The translations under genes and the position numbers were made by a program. From NCBI RefSeq assembly GCF_900460535.1, contig NZ_UHIL01000001.1, positions 3,038,001 to 3,102,000 of the forward strand: a stretch of DNA of 64,000 nt, in the 5' to 3' direction. Under the pieces are notes generated by a model. That model was not told the DNA's origin. It searched no databases and saw only the letters and a program-made list of their open reading frames with translations. How positions within the stretch are numbered: the stretch's first letter is position 1; the number at the start of each line of letters is the position of its first letter. This document shows, one piece after another, positions 49,894 through 59,759 of this stretch. Source of the DNA: Vibrio parahaemolyticus (GTDB lineage: Bacteria > Pseudomonadota > Gammaproteobacteria > Enterobacterales > Vibrionaceae).

Positions 49894-50529
49894 TCAGCCC
49901 TGCAGTGTGCTGACCGCTTCTTCCAACAGCTGTAGTTGCTCCAAACCTTGTTCAGTCGCGACAGGTTTCACAACATTTAGCATCTGCAGCATCCCCTGCT
50001 TCACCATTTGCTCGGTAATGCTGGTTTTCGATGCCATTGCAGATTGGTAAGCTAACCAACTACAAGCGATCAAATGCAGCGTGCACACCAGTGATTTCAA
50101 CTGCTGTTCATTCACATCCAGCAGCTTCAAAGAAACAAACTCCTGCATAATCGCAATGAGGTTGGCTTGCAGCTTCTCTTGCACATCGATGTACTGCTCA
50201 TGCAGCTGTTCATCTCGTGACAAGATTTCTGGTAGGTTTGCGTAGAAAAAGCGGTATTTCCACATCAAGGTAAAAATAGAGTCTAGGTAGCTTTTCAGCA
50301 TAGTCAGGCTCTCTTGTGAGCCTTGAATAGGGGTAAATCTTTCTAAAAGTTCTGCTGAATAAAGCGCAAAGATCTCACGAACGATTTCTTGCTTATTGCG
50401 GAAGTGGTAATACAGATTACCAGGGCTAATTTCGATGTGATCGGCAATGTGATTGGTGGTGATGTTGCGCTCACCATGTTGGTTGAACAACTCCAGTGCC
50501 GCGTAGACGATTTTGTCGCGCGTTTTCAT
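49894..50529 (-). CDS. TetR/AcrR-family transcription regulator
   Basis: This 211-residue protein has the N-terminal TetR helix-turn-helix (DKIVYAALELFNQHGERNITTNHIADHIEISPG-type, residues about 5-45) with LYYHFRNKQEIV after it. The C-terminal ligand and dimer part is not recognisable to me. It is the last gene of the apparent operon epmA-vanZ-tetR, 20 bases after the VanZ gene. Its target could be this operon or another locus. There is no terminator directly after it. Confidence 0.85.
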   Translation of the reverse strand: MKTRDKIVYAALELFNQHGERNITTNHIADHIEISPGNLYYHFRNKQEIVREIFALYSAELLERFTPIQGSQESLTMLKSYLDSIFTLMWKYRFFYANLPEILSRDEQLHEQYIDVQEKLQANLIAIMQEFVSLKLLDVNEQQLKSLVCTLHLIACSWLAYQSAMASKTSITEQMVKQGMLQMLNVVKPVATEQGLEQLQLLEEAVSTLQG

Positions 50530-50550
50530 TGTTATCGTATTCCCTCTTCA

Positions 50551-50925
50551 TTAACGAATCGAGTATAGCGACTTCACCAACCTAGGTCGATAGAGGCTCC
50601 AAATACGGTAACATAACAGACCAGTTAAGATGCCAGTCGAGTTGGCGACAAGGTCTAACCAAGAGGTTTGTCTGCCGACATAGCCTTGTAGCCACTCAAT
50701 GACGGCGCTAAATAGCAAAATACCCATCGCTACCGCCCAACGTTGACGCCAACGCCACACGCAAAAGCAACCTAAAAACGCAAAGCTGCTGTATGCCATG
50801 GCATGCTGCATTTTGTCGAGGTACGCGATATTGCCCCAGTCTTGTAGTTCACCTGAACTCAGAGATAAAAAAGCGATCAATATGGCGTAGCTCAAGATGA
50901 CGAAACGTGCAGCCGTCAAGTTCAT
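50551..50925 (-). CDS. VanZ-family small membrane protein
   Basis: This 124-residue protein has four hydrophobic segments and the VanZ-like pattern of a conserved DKMQHAMAYSSFAF segment with Asp, Lys and His. The VIEWLQGYVGRQTSWLDLVANSTG segment also fits, starting near residue 78. VanZ domains are named from teicoplanin resistance but their function in Gram-negative bacteria is unclear. It sits 9 bases after epmA and 20 bases before the TetR gene, so it is co-transcribed. Confidence 0.85.
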   Translation of the reverse strand: MNLTAARFVILSYAILIAFLSLSSGELQDWGNIAYLDKMQHAMAYSSFAFLGCFCVWRWRQRWAVAMGILLFSAVIEWLQGYVGRQTSWLDLVANSTGILTGLLCYRIWSLYRPRLVKSLYSIR

Positions 50926-50934
50926 TGGATATCC

Positions 50935-51906
50935 TTATGCGATTGGAAATGGAAAGGCCGTGACTTGATCAATGTGGTCACAGCCTAGCGCCAGCATGAT
51001 CAAACGATCGATACCCAGCGCAACCCCTGCACAGTCTGGCAATCCTGCTTCCAGTGCAGAAATCAGATGATAATCGATCGGCTGCGGTTTTAAACCCATT
51101 TCGATACGCTTTGCGTTATCTTGTTCAAAGCGCGCTAATTGCTCTTTCGGGTTGTCCAGTTCATGGAATCCGTTCGCCAGCTCTATCCCCTTAAAGTACA
51201 CTTCAAAACGATCCGCGACGCGATGATCTTGAGGATTGATTTTTGCGAGCGCCGCCTGTGACGCAGGGAAGTCGTACACAAAAGCCGGCACATCCTGACC
51301 AATTTTGTTTTCTACTCCCACGCTAAATAACAGTTGCAGCAACGTATCGCGATCTTCTTCTGGCTCAGCAATGTCACTCAAGCCCAGCTTGCTTGCCGCC
51401 GCTTTCAGCTCCGTCATCGAGCCTTCTAATGGACACACACCCAACACATCAATGAAGGCTTGTTGATACGTCATGCGCTGCGCTGCGCCACACTTCAATA
51501 CCAGTTGCAACAGGTCATCCATTTCATCCATCAATTTATGATGGTCAAAGCCAACGCGATACCACTCCAACATCGTAAACTCGGGGTTGTGGTATCGACC
51601 ATTTTCTTCGTTACGAAACGCTTTATTGATTTGATAAATACAACCACTGCCCGCTGCTAAAAGGCGCTTCATATGGAATTCTGGACTGGTCATAAAGAAC
51701 AGATTACTGCCATCAGCGTAACCAGGGCCAACAAACTCGGTTTGGAAAGTATGCAAATGAATGTCAGTCACGGTCGCGTGGCTCATCGCTGGCGTGTCCA
51801 CTTCCATCACCTGTCGCTCGGCAAAGAATTGACGAATGGCGGCGATTAACGTCGCACGTTGACGAAGTTGCTCAATGGAAGCGGTAGGTTGCCAGTTGGT
51901 TTGCAT
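50935..51906 (-). CDS. epmA: EF-P--(R)-beta-lysine ligase EpmA
   Basis: This 323-residue protein is a paralogue of class II lysyl-tRNA synthetase without the anticodon-binding domain. Motif 2 ([18 protein letters not shown]) and motif 3 ([15 protein letters not shown]) are clear. It attaches (R)-beta-lysine to Lys34 of elongation factor P. Its partners efp and epmB are about 6 kb away, beyond frdABCD. It heads the epmA-vanZ-tetR unit and is divergent from frdA. Confidence 0.95.
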   Translation of the reverse strand: MQTNWQPTASIEQLRQRATLIAAIRQFFAERQVMEVDTPAMSHATVTDIHLHTFQTEFVGPGYADGSNLFFMTSPEFHMKRLLAAGSGCIYQINKAFRNEENGRYHNPEFTMLEWYRVGFDHHKLMDEMDDLLQLVLKCGAAQRMTYQQAFIDVLGVCPLEGSMTELKAAASKLGLSDIAEPEEDRDTLLQLLFSVGVENKIGQDVPAFVYDFPASQAALAKINPQDHRVADRFEVYFKGIELANGFHELDNPKEQLARFEQDNAKRIEMGLKPQPIDYHLISALEAGLPDCAGVALGIDRLIMLALGCDHIDQVTAFPFPIA

Positions 51907-52344
51907 AATAAGTCTCTCAAAACTCTAATTTAGCGCGTAAAAAACCCATTCTACATGCTTTTCACGGTTCGACGAGAGGGGAATTTCCCTTCTCTATTTT
52001 CCCGCCACATTGTTTAAATTTGAAGCAAGCATTACTCGTGCTGCAGTACAAAAAACATTCGAAATAAAACCTATTATCAATGACAGTAATGTCGAGCAAC
52101 ACTCATTTAACATTCATGGATATGACGTTTGAGTTTCAAATGTTTCGTGCCGTGATAGCAGTCACATAACCTATAAATTCTATGCCCTTAAGTGCATTAC
52201 CGAAGCAAAAACCCAATTACATCAATTTTTCTGCCATGTGGCTCATCTACACTAACCCTACTACTTTTGGGGAGTTCTTTTAAAAGAGCGCCTCGCAATC
52301 ACAATAACAAGCGGATTTCCGCAATCACACACTGGAGGATAACT
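51907..52344. other. Divergent regulatory region between epmA and frdA
   Basis: This 438-base region holds both promoters. A CRP-like site lies at 52151-52166. A TATAAA box lies at 52172-52177 directly beside it. I searched for FNR sites (TTGAT-N4-ATCAA) and found no convincing one. A 51-codon in-frame upstream extension of frdA has no ribosome binding site and is not part of the protein. Confidence 0.5.
52151..52166 (+). promoter_or_regulatory. CRP-like site upstream of frdA
   Basis: CGTGA-TAGCAG-TCACA matches TGTGA-N6-TCACA at 9 of 10 positions. It lies 178 bases before the frdA start codon. Confidence 0.6.
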
Positions 52345-54144
52345 GTGCAAATTATCACCACAGATATCGCAGTCATCGGCGCAGGCGGCGCTGGTCTTCG
52401 TACTGCTATTGCAGCGGCTGAAGCAAACCCTGACTTAGAAGTCGCTCTGATTTCTAAAGTTTATCCAATGCGCTCCCACACGGTCGCTGCAGAGGGTGGC
52501 TCAGCAGCAGTTATCAAGGATGAAGATAGCTTAGACAACCACTTCAACGACACTGTTGGCGGTGGTGACTGGCTATGTGAACAGGATGTTGTTGAATACT
52601 TTGTAGAGAACGCGACTCGCGAAATGATCCAAATGGAGCAATGGGGTTGCCCATGGAGTCGTAAAGAGAACGGTGAAGTCAACGTACGCCGCTTTGGTGG
52701 TATGAAGGTTGAACGTACTTGGTTCGCTGCAGACAAAACTGGCTTCCACATGCTTCATACGCTATTCCAGACATCAATGAAGTACAGCAACATCAAACGT
52801 TTTGATGAGTACTTTGTGTTGGATCTGCTTGTTGATGAAGGCGAAGTTCAAGGTCTGATTGCAATTCACATGTCTGAAGGCGAGCTTGTTACTATCAAAG
52901 CAAAATCTGTTGTTCTAGCAACAGGTGGCGCGGGCCGTGTTTACCACTGTAACACCAACGGCGGTATCGTAACGGGCGATGGTATGGCAATGGCTTACCG
53001 TCACGGCGTTCCTCTACGTGATATGGAATTCGTTCAATACCACCCAACAGGTCTCCCTGGCACAGGTATCCTGATGACGGAAGGTTGTCGTGGTGAAGGC
53101 GGTATCATCGTTAACAAGAACGGCTACCGTTACCTACAAGATTACGGCATGGGCCCTGAAACTCCAGTTGGCCAACCGAAGAACAAATACATGGAACTAG
53201 GTCCTCGTGACAAAGTTTCTCAAGCTTTCTGGCACGAACAACAGAAAGGCAACACCATCAAACACCCACTGGGTGACGTGGTGCACCTAGACCTTCGCCA
53301 CCTTGGTGAAGAGTACCTACAAGAGCGTCTACCTTTCATCTGTGAGCTAGCAAAAGCTTACGTAAACGTGGACCCAGCAAAAGAGCCGATTCCAATTCGT
53401 CCAACCGTTCACTACACCATGGGTGGTATTGAAACGGACGGCGGTTGTGAAACTCGCATTAAAGGCCTATTCGCGGTTGGTGAATGTGCGTCTGTTGGTC
53501 TTCACGGTGCAAACCGTCTAGGTTCTAACTCACTGGCTGAATTCGTAGTATTTGGCCGCGTAGCTGGTGAAAACGCAGTGAAACGTGCGGCAGAATTCAA
53601 AGGCTGGAACGACGCGGCAATTGACGCGCAAGTAAAAGCCGTTGAAGAACGCATCGCAAAACTGATGAACCAAGAAGGCGACGAAAACTGGGCAGAGATC
53701 CGCACAGAAATGGGTCACACCATGGAAGCGGGCTGTGGTATCTACCGCCAAGAAGATTTGATGCAAGCGACTATCGACAAAATCACTGAGTTGAAAGAAC
53801 GCTACAAACGCATCAGCATCAAAGACAAAGGTAAAGTGTTCAACACAGACCTTCTATATGCAATCGAAGTGGGTTACGGCCTAGAAGTCGCTGAAGCGAT
53901 GGTTCACTCTGCGATTCTACGTAAAGAATCTCGCGGCGCGCACCAACGTCTAGACGATGGTTGTACAGAGCGTGATGACGTGAACTTCCTAAAACACTCA
54001 CTTGCTTTCTACAAACCAGATTCAGCACCAAGCATCGATTACAGCAATGTGACCATCACTAAGTCACAACCAAAAGCTCGTCTATACGGTGAAGCAGCAG
54101 AAAAAGCAGCGGCTGAAGAGAAGAACGCAGAGGAGCAAGCATAA
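52345..54144 (+). CDS. frdA: Fumarate reductase flavoprotein subunit
   Basis: The start is a GTG at 52345 with GGAGG six to ten bases upstream, giving 599 residues. The flavin is covalently bound to His45 in [10 protein letters not shown]. The FAD motif GAGGAGLR lies near residue 12 and the active-site HYTMGGI near 355. It reduces fumarate to succinate at the end of anaerobic respiration, taking electrons from FrdB. The stop codon overlaps the frdB start by one base, so they are coupled. Confidence 0.97.
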   Translation: MQIITTDIAVIGAGGAGLRTAIAAAEANPDLEVALISKVYPMRSHTVAAEGGSAAVIKDEDSLDNHFNDTVGGGDWLCEQDVVEYFVENATREMIQMEQWGCPWSRKENGEVNVRRFGGMKVERTWFAADKTGFHMLHTLFQTSMKYSNIKRFDEYFVLDLLVDEGEVQGLIAIHMSEGELVTIKAKSVVLATGGAGRVYHCNTNGGIVTGDGMAMAYRHGVPLRDMEFVQYHPTGLPGTGILMTEGCRGEGGIIVNKNGYRYLQDYGMGPETPVGQPKNKYMELGPRDKVSQAFWHEQQKGNTIKHPLGDVVHLDLRHLGEEYLQERLPFICELAKAYVNVDPAKEPIPIRPTVHYTMGGIETDGGCETRIKGLFAVGECASVGLHGANRLGSNSLAEFVVFGRVAGENAVKRAAEFKGWNDAAIDAQVKAVEERIAKLMNQEGDENWAEIRTEMGHTMEAGCGIYRQEDLMQATIDKITELKERYKRISIKDKGKVFNTDLLYAIEVGYGLEVAEAMVHSAILRKESRGAHQRLDDGCTERDDVNFLKHSLAFYKPDSAPSIDYSNVTITKSQPKARLYGEAAEKAAAEEKNAEEQA

Positions 54145-54884
54145 TGTCAGCAAATCGCATTCAAAAAGTAGACATCCTGCGTTACGACCCAGAAAAAGAT
54201 GCAGAACCATACAAGCAAACATTCGAAGTACCATTCGATGAAACCATGTCTGTGCTTGACGCACTTGGCTACATCAAAGATCACCTAGACAAAGATCTGT
54301 CTTACCGTTGGTCTTGCCGTATGGCGATCTGTGGTTCTTGCGGCATCATGGTGAATAACGTACCGAAACTTGCTTGTAAGAGCTTCCTACGTGACTACCC
54401 AGACGGCGTAACTATCGAGCCTCTAGCAAACTTCCCAATCGAGAAAGACTTGATTGTTGATATGACACCGTTTATCGAACGTCTTGAAGCAATCAAACCA
54501 TACATCATTGGTAACGACCGTAAACCAGAAGACGGTACGAACTTGCAAACGCCAGAACAGATGGCGAAATACAAGCAGTTCGCTGGCTGTATCAACTGTG
54601 GTCTGTGCTACGCAGCATGTCCTCAGTTTGGTCTAAACCCAGAGTTCATCGGTCCTGCGGCACTAACACTAGCGCACCGCTACAACCTAGACAGCCGTGA
54701 CAACGGTAAAGATGAGCGCATGAAGCTTATTAACGGTGAAAACGGTGCTTGGGGTTGTACGTTTGTTGGTTACTGTTCTGAAGTTTGTCCGAAGAATGTT
54801 GACCCAGCAGCGGCAGTAAACCAAGGCAAAGTGGAGTCTTCTATGGACTTCGTGATTGCTATGTTGAAACCTCAGGAGGCATAA
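54144..54884 (+). CDS. frdB: Fumarate reductase iron-sulfur subunit
   Basis: This 246-residue subunit carries three clusters. The [2Fe-2S] motif is [10 protein letters not shown] plus a later Cys in PKLAC. The [4Fe-4S] motif is [12 protein letters not shown] and the [3Fe-4S] motif [12 protein letters not shown]. It passes electrons from menaquinol, bound at FrdCD, to FrdA. The start lies at the last base of the frdA stop codon, and frdC follows after 2 bases. Confidence 0.97.
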   Translation: MSANRIQKVDILRYDPEKDAEPYKQTFEVPFDETMSVLDALGYIKDHLDKDLSYRWSCRMAICGSCGIMVNNVPKLACKSFLRDYPDGVTIEPLANFPIEKDLIVDMTPFIERLEAIKPYIIGNDRKPEDGTNLQTPEQMAKYKQFAGCINCGLCYAACPQFGLNPEFIGPAALTLAHRYNLDSRDNGKDERMKLINGENGAWGCTFVGYCSEVCPKNVDPAAAVNQGKVESSMDFVIAMLKPQEA

Positions 54885-54886
54885 GG

Positions 54887-55270
54887 ATGAGCAACCGTAA
54901 ACCTTACGTTCGTGAAGTAAAACGCACTTGGTGGAAGAACCATCCTTTCTACCGCTTCTACATGCTACGTGAAGCGACTGTGCTTCCTTTGATCCTATTC
55001 ACTCTGTTCCTAACTTTCGGTTTAGGTTGCTTGGTGAAAGGTCCTGAAGCTTGGCAAGGTTGGTTAGCGTTCATGGCGAACCCAATCGTAGTCGCAATCA
55101 ACATCGTTGCGCTGCTAGGTAGCCTATTCCACGCTCAAACTTTCTTCAGCATGATGCCACAAGTAATGCCAATTCGTTTGAAAGGCAAACCAGTGGACAA
55201 GAAAATCATCGTATTGACTCAGTGGGCCGCTGTTGCGTTCATCTCACTGATCGTTCTCATCGTGGTGTAA
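54887..55270 (+). CDS. frdC: Fumarate reductase membrane anchor subunit C
   Basis: This 127-residue protein has three hydrophobic helices (about 30-50, 60-85, 105-126) and starts RKPYVREVKRTWWKNHPFYRFYMLREAT-like, a conserved FrdC N-terminus. It anchors FrdAB and forms part of the quinol site. AGGAG is well placed before the ATG. frdD follows after 11 bases. Confidence 0.95.
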   Translation: MSNRKPYVREVKRTWWKNHPFYRFYMLREATVLPLILFTLFLTFGLGCLVKGPEAWQGWLAFMANPIVVAINIVALLGSLFHAQTFFSMMPQVMPIRLKGKPVDKKIIVLTQWAAVAFISLIVLIVV

Positions 55271-55281
55271 GGAGCTGAGCA

Positions 55282-55659
55282 ATGAAACCGAATTATAGTG
55301 TAAACACATCACCAAAACGTTCTGATGAGCCAATCTGGTGGGGCCTGTTTGGTGCGGGCGGTACTTGGTTCGCGATGCTGACGCCAATCACTGTTCTTGT
55401 GCTAGGTATCTTGGTACCACTAGGCGTGATTGACGCAGAAGCGATGAGCTACGAGCGTGTCTCTGCATTTGCAACCAGCATCATCGGTGCGCTATTCATC
55501 ATTGGCACACTAGCATTGCCAATGTGGCATGCAATGCACCGTGTACACCACGGCATGCACGACCTTAAATTCCACACTGGTGTGATTGGTAAAGTAGCAT
55601 GTTACGCATTTGCAGGCTTAATCACTGCACTAGCAGTTATCTTTATCTTCATGATTTAA
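55282..55659 (+). CDS. frdD: Fumarate reductase membrane anchor subunit D
   Basis: This 125-residue protein has three hydrophobic helices and the FrdD pattern [11 protein letters not shown] near residue 19 and [10 protein letters not shown] near 90. It pairs with FrdC in the membrane. AGGAGCTGAG precedes the ATG. A strong terminator ends the frdABCD operon. Confidence 0.95.
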   Translation: MKPNYSVNTSPKRSDEPIWWGLFGAGGTWFAMLTPITVLVLGILVPLGVIDAEAMSYERVSAFATSIIGALFIIGTLALPMWHAMHRVHHGMHDLKFHTGVIGKVACYAFAGLITALAVIFIFMI

Positions 55660-55671
55660 GATACTGAACTA

Positions 55672-55700
55672 AAAAAAGCTGGCTCAATGCCAGCTTTTTT
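55672..55700 (+). terminator. Terminator of frdABCD
   Basis: AAAAAAGCTGGC and GCCAGCTTTTTT form a 12-bp stem with a 5-base loop and a T-run. Confidence 0.94.
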
Positions 55701-55757
55701 ATTGCTTTGGGTTACCGATGTTCTTTTTGCTTTTTAAGCTTTTGACCACCCATGATC

Positions 55758-57161
55758 TTATTGCTGTGTGACCTTCTTTGTTTGGTCCATAAGACCCAGA
55801 GCACCAAAGCCAGTAATCACATCTAAGTTCGTTTTCAAGCCCGTTTCGTCACTTCCACCGATGTAGTTTTGTGGCATCTGAACTTGGAAGTTTTGCAAGT
55901 TGTTGTACAACGAGTTCGCTACGTCTCGATTCAATTCCGCCAAGTAAACTTCACGGTTTGCTCCTAACGCCGCATACTTACCTTTTAAAACTTCAGATTC
56001 TGCGCGACCTTTCGCTAATATCGCTTTCGCTTCAAACTCAGCGGAAAGTGCGTTTGCTTTTTGAATAGCTAGGTTAGCCTCGGCAATTGCCAACTCTTTC
56101 TCTTTCTCAACTTCTGCAAGTCGTTTGGTTTTTTCCACTTCGACGATTTCACGTTCCGCGATTTGGCGCGCAACCTCGACCTCTTTTTGCTGTGAAATAA
56201 TCGCCAACTCTTTCTGACGCTGTGCATCTTGCACTTCACGAGTACGTTGAATTTCTTTTCGCAACTGCTCCGTTTCCGCCTGTGCTTTCGACGTTTCTTG
56301 TTCCTGAATCGCACGAATGCGATCTGCCACTAAACGCTTTTTATCCGCCAGCAATTGGTCGAGCTGTTTCTCTGGTTGTGGATCACCAATGGTCACCTGC
56401 GTTACCTGAATACCGTATTGTTGCAACGGGTTATCTTGACGAATCGGTTGCCCGGTTTTGTCTACGACTGGCACGGTTTTCCAAACCAGCTGATTGGTAC
56501 GTTGCAATTGGTTCGCGTTAGCCTGATTCGCCCCAACAGGCGCAAGGTCCAGTTCTTCCACTTCAACCTGACGTCGCTCTGTAAGATAAATTCCCTCTCG
56601 CAACTGATCACCAAGTTTCGATTTGAACTGGTTCAAACCACCTTGGAAAAACTCCTCTCCGGTGTATTGCGTGGCGGTAATCACTGTCACGTTACGCGCA
56701 TTTTTCACAAGCAGTGCGTCGATCAAGTTGTTGTTATTGCGAAACTCACGATGCATCTTTTTTAGAGCTTCTGGATCGTTACTCAATTTAAAGCGGAACG
56801 TCACCGGAATTTGACCAATATAGGTATCAGCGAAACGAACTTGAACCGAATCAAGACGTTGGTAAAAGTCTTCACCCTTGCTATTACCAAAAGACACAGT
56901 GATCACTTGATCGTACTTAGTGATTTTGGATAGAAACGGCATCCGGAAATGAATACCAGGTTCAGTAAACACATCCAACTCACCAGTGATGTTATTTTGA
57001 TGCACATAACTATAGCCAGCATCTGTCATCAAAACCGAACTGTTGATCGTTAAACCTACAGCCAATAAAGGCACACCAATCAATGCAGCTTTTATCCCGC
57101 GATGAAGCAACTGACGTCGTTCTTCTACTTTTAAGCCTTGTCCTAAGCTTCTGCTTTCCAT
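55758..57161 (-). CDS. SPFH/band-7 family membrane protein
   Basis: This 467-residue protein has one N-terminal membrane segment at about 25-45. A band-7/SPFH domain follows (GIHFRMPFLSKITKYDQVI near 70), then a long charged coiled coil (about 275-405) rich in EKQR. It is not HflK or HflC, which are encoded elsewhere here. It resembles bacterial prohibitin- or flotillin-like scaffolds, but no function can be assigned. It is monocistronic by position, with no NfeD-type gene beside it. The start has GGAG about 7 bases upstream. Confidence 0.85.
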   Translation of the reverse strand: MESRSLGQGLKVEERRQLLHRGIKAALIGVPLLAVGLTINSSVLMTDAGYSYVHQNNITGELDVFTEPGIHFRMPFLSKITKYDQVITVSFGNSKGEDFYQRLDSVQVRFADTYIGQIPVTFRFKLSNDPEALKKMHREFRNNNNLIDALLVKNARNVTVITATQYTGEEFFQGGLNQFKSKLGDQLREGIYLTERRQVEVEELDLAPVGANQANANQLQRTNQLVWKTVPVVDKTGQPIRQDNPLQQYGIQVTQVTIGDPQPEKQLDQLLADKKRLVADRIRAIQEQETSKAQAETEQLRKEIQRTREVQDAQRQKELAIISQQKEVEVARQIAEREIVEVEKTKRLAEVEKEKELAIAEANLAIQKANALSAEFEAKAILAKGRAESEVLKGKYAALGANREVYLAELNRDVANSLYNNLQNFQVQMPQNYIGGSDETGLKTNLDVITGFGALGLMDQTKKVTQQ

Positions 57162-57387
57162 GTTTTTCTCCTTATTATTTCGGTTGTCATTGAGTTAAAT
57201 CGATGAAAATCAAGCTGCTATGCAACTCGCTGACAACATGTGTTAATGTATCAAATTGTTACATTAAGAAATAATCGAAAGATTCATGAAATTAATGCGA
57301 TTTTTACGAATAATACAAAATAGATAAGAATATGCGGTGAGCTTCGTATTTCGCTGAAAAGCAGTAGAAAAGGGAAATTACGGGCAA

Positions 57388-57413
57388 TAAAAAAGGCCGC
57401 CGAAGCGACCTTT
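57388..57413 (-). terminator. Terminator of efp
   Basis: On the minus strand AAAGGTCGC and GCGGCCTTT pair with one G-U around a TTCG tetraloop, followed by TTTATTG. Confidence 0.85.
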
Positions 57414-57429
57414 CTCAGAGAAGTATTAA

Positions 57430-57996
57430 TTACTTCACACGACCTACGTATTCACCAGTACGAGTGTCAACTTTGATCACTTCGCCAATTGCGATGAATA
57501 GTGGAACACGAACAACAGCGCCAGTTGCTAGTGTAGCTGGTTTACCACCAGTACCTTGAGTATCACCTTTCAGACCTGGATCAGTATCTGTAACTTCTAG
57601 CTCAACGAAGTTTGGTGGAGTAACGGTAATTGGGTTACCGTTCCAAAGAGTGATCATACAAGTGTTGTTTTCTACCAACCACTTAGCGTTTTCACCTACC
57701 GCTTTCGCGTCAGCTGCGATCTGTTCGAACGTTTCATTGTTCATAAAGTGGTAGAATTCGCCGTCTGAATATAGATAATCTAGGTCGATATCCATTACGT
57801 CTGCCACTTCACAAGTGTCACCAGACTTGAATGTTTTCTCTAGCACTTTACCAGAAAGAAGTTTACGAATTTTCACGCGGTTGAACGCTTGGCCTTTACC
57901 TGGTTTAACGTATTCGTTTTCCAGAATTACACAAGGCTCATTATCAAGCATTAACTTAAGACCGCCTTTAAATTCATTGGTGCTAACTGTAGCCAT
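57430..57996 (-). CDS. efp: Elongation factor P
   Basis: This 188-residue three-domain protein carries the modified residue Lys34 in [12 protein letters not shown] enters the ribosome E site and helps form bonds between consecutive prolines; it requires beta-lysylation of Lys34 by EpmA and EpmB. All three genes are in this window. The KOW-like domain (1-65) and two OB domains fill the usual length. It is divergent from epmB, with only 33 bases between the start codons. Confidence 0.98.
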   Translation of the reverse strand: MATVSTNEFKGGLKLMLDNEPCVILENEYVKPGKGQAFNRVKIRKLLSGKVLEKTFKSGDTCEVADVMDIDLDYLYSDGEFYHFMNNETFEQIAADAKAVGENAKWLVENNTCMITLWNGNPITVTPPNFVELEVTDTDPGLKGDTQGTGGKPATLATGAVVRVPLFIAIGEVIKVDTRTGEYVGRVK

Positions 57997-58029
57997 TTTT
58001 TCCTCTTACATTCTTAGAGCTAAATTCCA

Positions 58030-59052
58030 ATGCCGCACATAATAACCCGAAAAGTCGATTCTGTTGAGCAAAACTGGCTCAAACAGTTGGCGAATGGGAT
58101 CTCTGATCCTGCAAAATTGCTCGAAATACTGGAAATAGATCCCTCACCGTGGCAAGACGGGTTTGCCGCACGCAAGCTGTTTGCACAGCGTGTACCGCAA
58201 AGTTTTGTCGATAGGATGGAAAAAGGCAATCCTAAAGACCCTCTTTTGCGTCAGGTTTTACCCTTGAGTGACGAGTTTGAAGTGCATGCAGGCTATTCCA
58301 ATGATCCTCTTGACGAACAAGACAATGCTATCCCGGGATTGCTGCATAAATACAAAAACCGAGTGCTGATGATCGTCAAAGGCGGCTGTGCGGTGAATTG
58401 CCGTTATTGCTTCCGTCGTCACTTCCCATATCAAGAGAACAAGAGCGGCAAACAAGCTTGGAGCCAGTGCATCGAATACATGGCGGAAAAACCAGAACTC
58501 AATGAGGTGATTTTCTCTGGCGGTGATCCACTAATGGCAAAAGACGATGAGATTCATTGGCTGCTGGAACACATAGCTCAGATTCCGCACATCAAACGTC
58601 TGCGCATTCACAGCCGTTTGCCTGTAGTGATCCCAGCTCGAATCACAGATGAGCTGTGTCAGTTGCTAAAAGCGTCACGCTTGCAAATTATCCTCGTTAC
58701 GCACATCAACCATGCTAATGAGATTAACGATGAGCTGCGCCAGGCAATGAAAAAACTAAAAGAAGCCAATGTCACCCTGCTAAATCAGGGAGTTTTACTA
58801 AGAGGCGTTAATGATTCCGTTGATGCCCTGAGCCAGCTCAGCGAGGCCCTGTTCGATGCTGGGATCCTGCCGTATTACTTGCACGTGCTAGACAAAGTCC
58901 AGGGAGCGGCCCACTTTATGGTCGATGACGAACGAGCCCGACAACTAATGGCAGGCTTATTAGAAAACGTCTCTGGCTATCTGATCCCGACCCTCACCCG
59001 TGAAATCGGCGGCCGAAAAAGCAAAACGCCGCTCGACCTACACCTTGCATAA
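58030..59052 (+). CDS. epmB: EF-P beta-lysylation protein EpmB (lysine 2,3-aminomutase-like)
   Basis: This 340-residue radical-SAM enzyme has the cluster motif CAVNCRYC with cysteines at 120, 124 and 127 (CX3CX2C). The FSGGDPL segment lies near residue 155. It converts (S)-alpha-lysine to (R)-beta-lysine for EF-P modification by EpmA. It is shorter than catabolic lysine 2,3-aminomutases, as expected for EpmB. The 33-base divergent gap to efp suggests shared control. Confidence 0.95.
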   Translation: MPHIITRKVDSVEQNWLKQLANGISDPAKLLEILEIDPSPWQDGFAARKLFAQRVPQSFVDRMEKGNPKDPLLRQVLPLSDEFEVHAGYSNDPLDEQDNAIPGLLHKYKNRVLMIVKGGCAVNCRYCFRRHFPYQENKSGKQAWSQCIEYMAEKPELNEVIFSGGDPLMAKDDEIHWLLEHIAQIPHIKRLRIHSRLPVVIPARITDELCQLLKASRLQIILVTHINHANEINDELRQAMKKLKEANVTLLNQGVLLRGVNDSVDALSQLSEALFDAGILPYYLHVLDKVQGAAHFMVDDERARQLMAGLLENVSGYLIPTLTREIGGRKSKTPLDLHLA

Positions 59053-59259
59053 CCATCTATAACCCCTACAAATCATGAGATTTTGTGTCGGTCGAGACGC
59101 AAAATCTTACGATTTCTCTCTGATTTTTGTTTATTTTCAGAAAACTCAATAAAAAAGACACCAAACCGTTCTAAAACATTTAAGTCTCATGTAGTCTCTG
59201 CCGCCTAGATTATTTGCGACACAAAATATGGAATGAAAATCACACTATTGTGATGAAAA

Positions 59260-59716
59260 ATGGTCGAGTTTACGACATCCATATTCAACCAAACTGAAGA
59301 TGAAAGACGTAAAGAACGGTAGCCAGTAAACGTGAAGTCTACGCATTGGTAAATGCCTTCATCGCCTTTAAGGCAGCCCTGCGGAAAGTTAACCAGTCCA
59401 CCAGAAAGTATTGCAGCAACCATTACCTAGCTGAAACCGATGATTCGGGACGTAACCAAGCATTCTGTCGACCAGGCCAACGCCTCACTTAACGGTTTAC
59501 GCAGCGAAATCTCAACCGTTACCAAAGCATGGAAGAGAGGACTGAATCGGTCAAAGAGAGACCTTTTCCTGCGAACACTTATCATTCAATCTTGCCGCAC
59601 TGAGCAACAGTGCCGAAGAAAACCGATTATCTGCTAAGGACGCGCAACAAGGGGTTGAAGAGCGGAAACGCAAAGCTACTGCGCTACGCGACGTTGTGCA
59701 TCTATTTACACTTTAA
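59260..59716 (+). pseudogene. Decayed methyl-accepting chemotaxis protein remnant
   Basis: No single frame is open, but successive frames give chemoreceptor-like peptides. SVDQANASLNGLRSEISTV (59462-59520) leads into MEERTESVKE at about 59529, in the next frame. The latter resembles the AMEEMTESV region of MCP signalling domains. NLAALSNSAEENRLSAKDAQQ and ATALRDVVHLFTL then follow, ending at a TAA at 59714-59716. An in-frame TAG at 59428-59430 interrupts the upstream part. Several frameshifts and at least one stop make this a fragment of a degraded gene. The family call rests on pattern recognition only. Confidence 0.5.
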
Positions 59717-59759
59717 CTTCAACCAACAAGAAGAAAAAACTCATAACAGGAGATATCCT

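Noticed and set aside
52192..52344. 51-codon N-terminal extension of FrdA
   Set aside because: The GTG at 52345 has GGAGG and gives the standard length; the extension has no FrdA similarity.
59440..59637. 65-codon open frame as an intact small gene
   Set aside because: It is one frame of the broken chemoreceptor remnant and its middle shifts into another frame.
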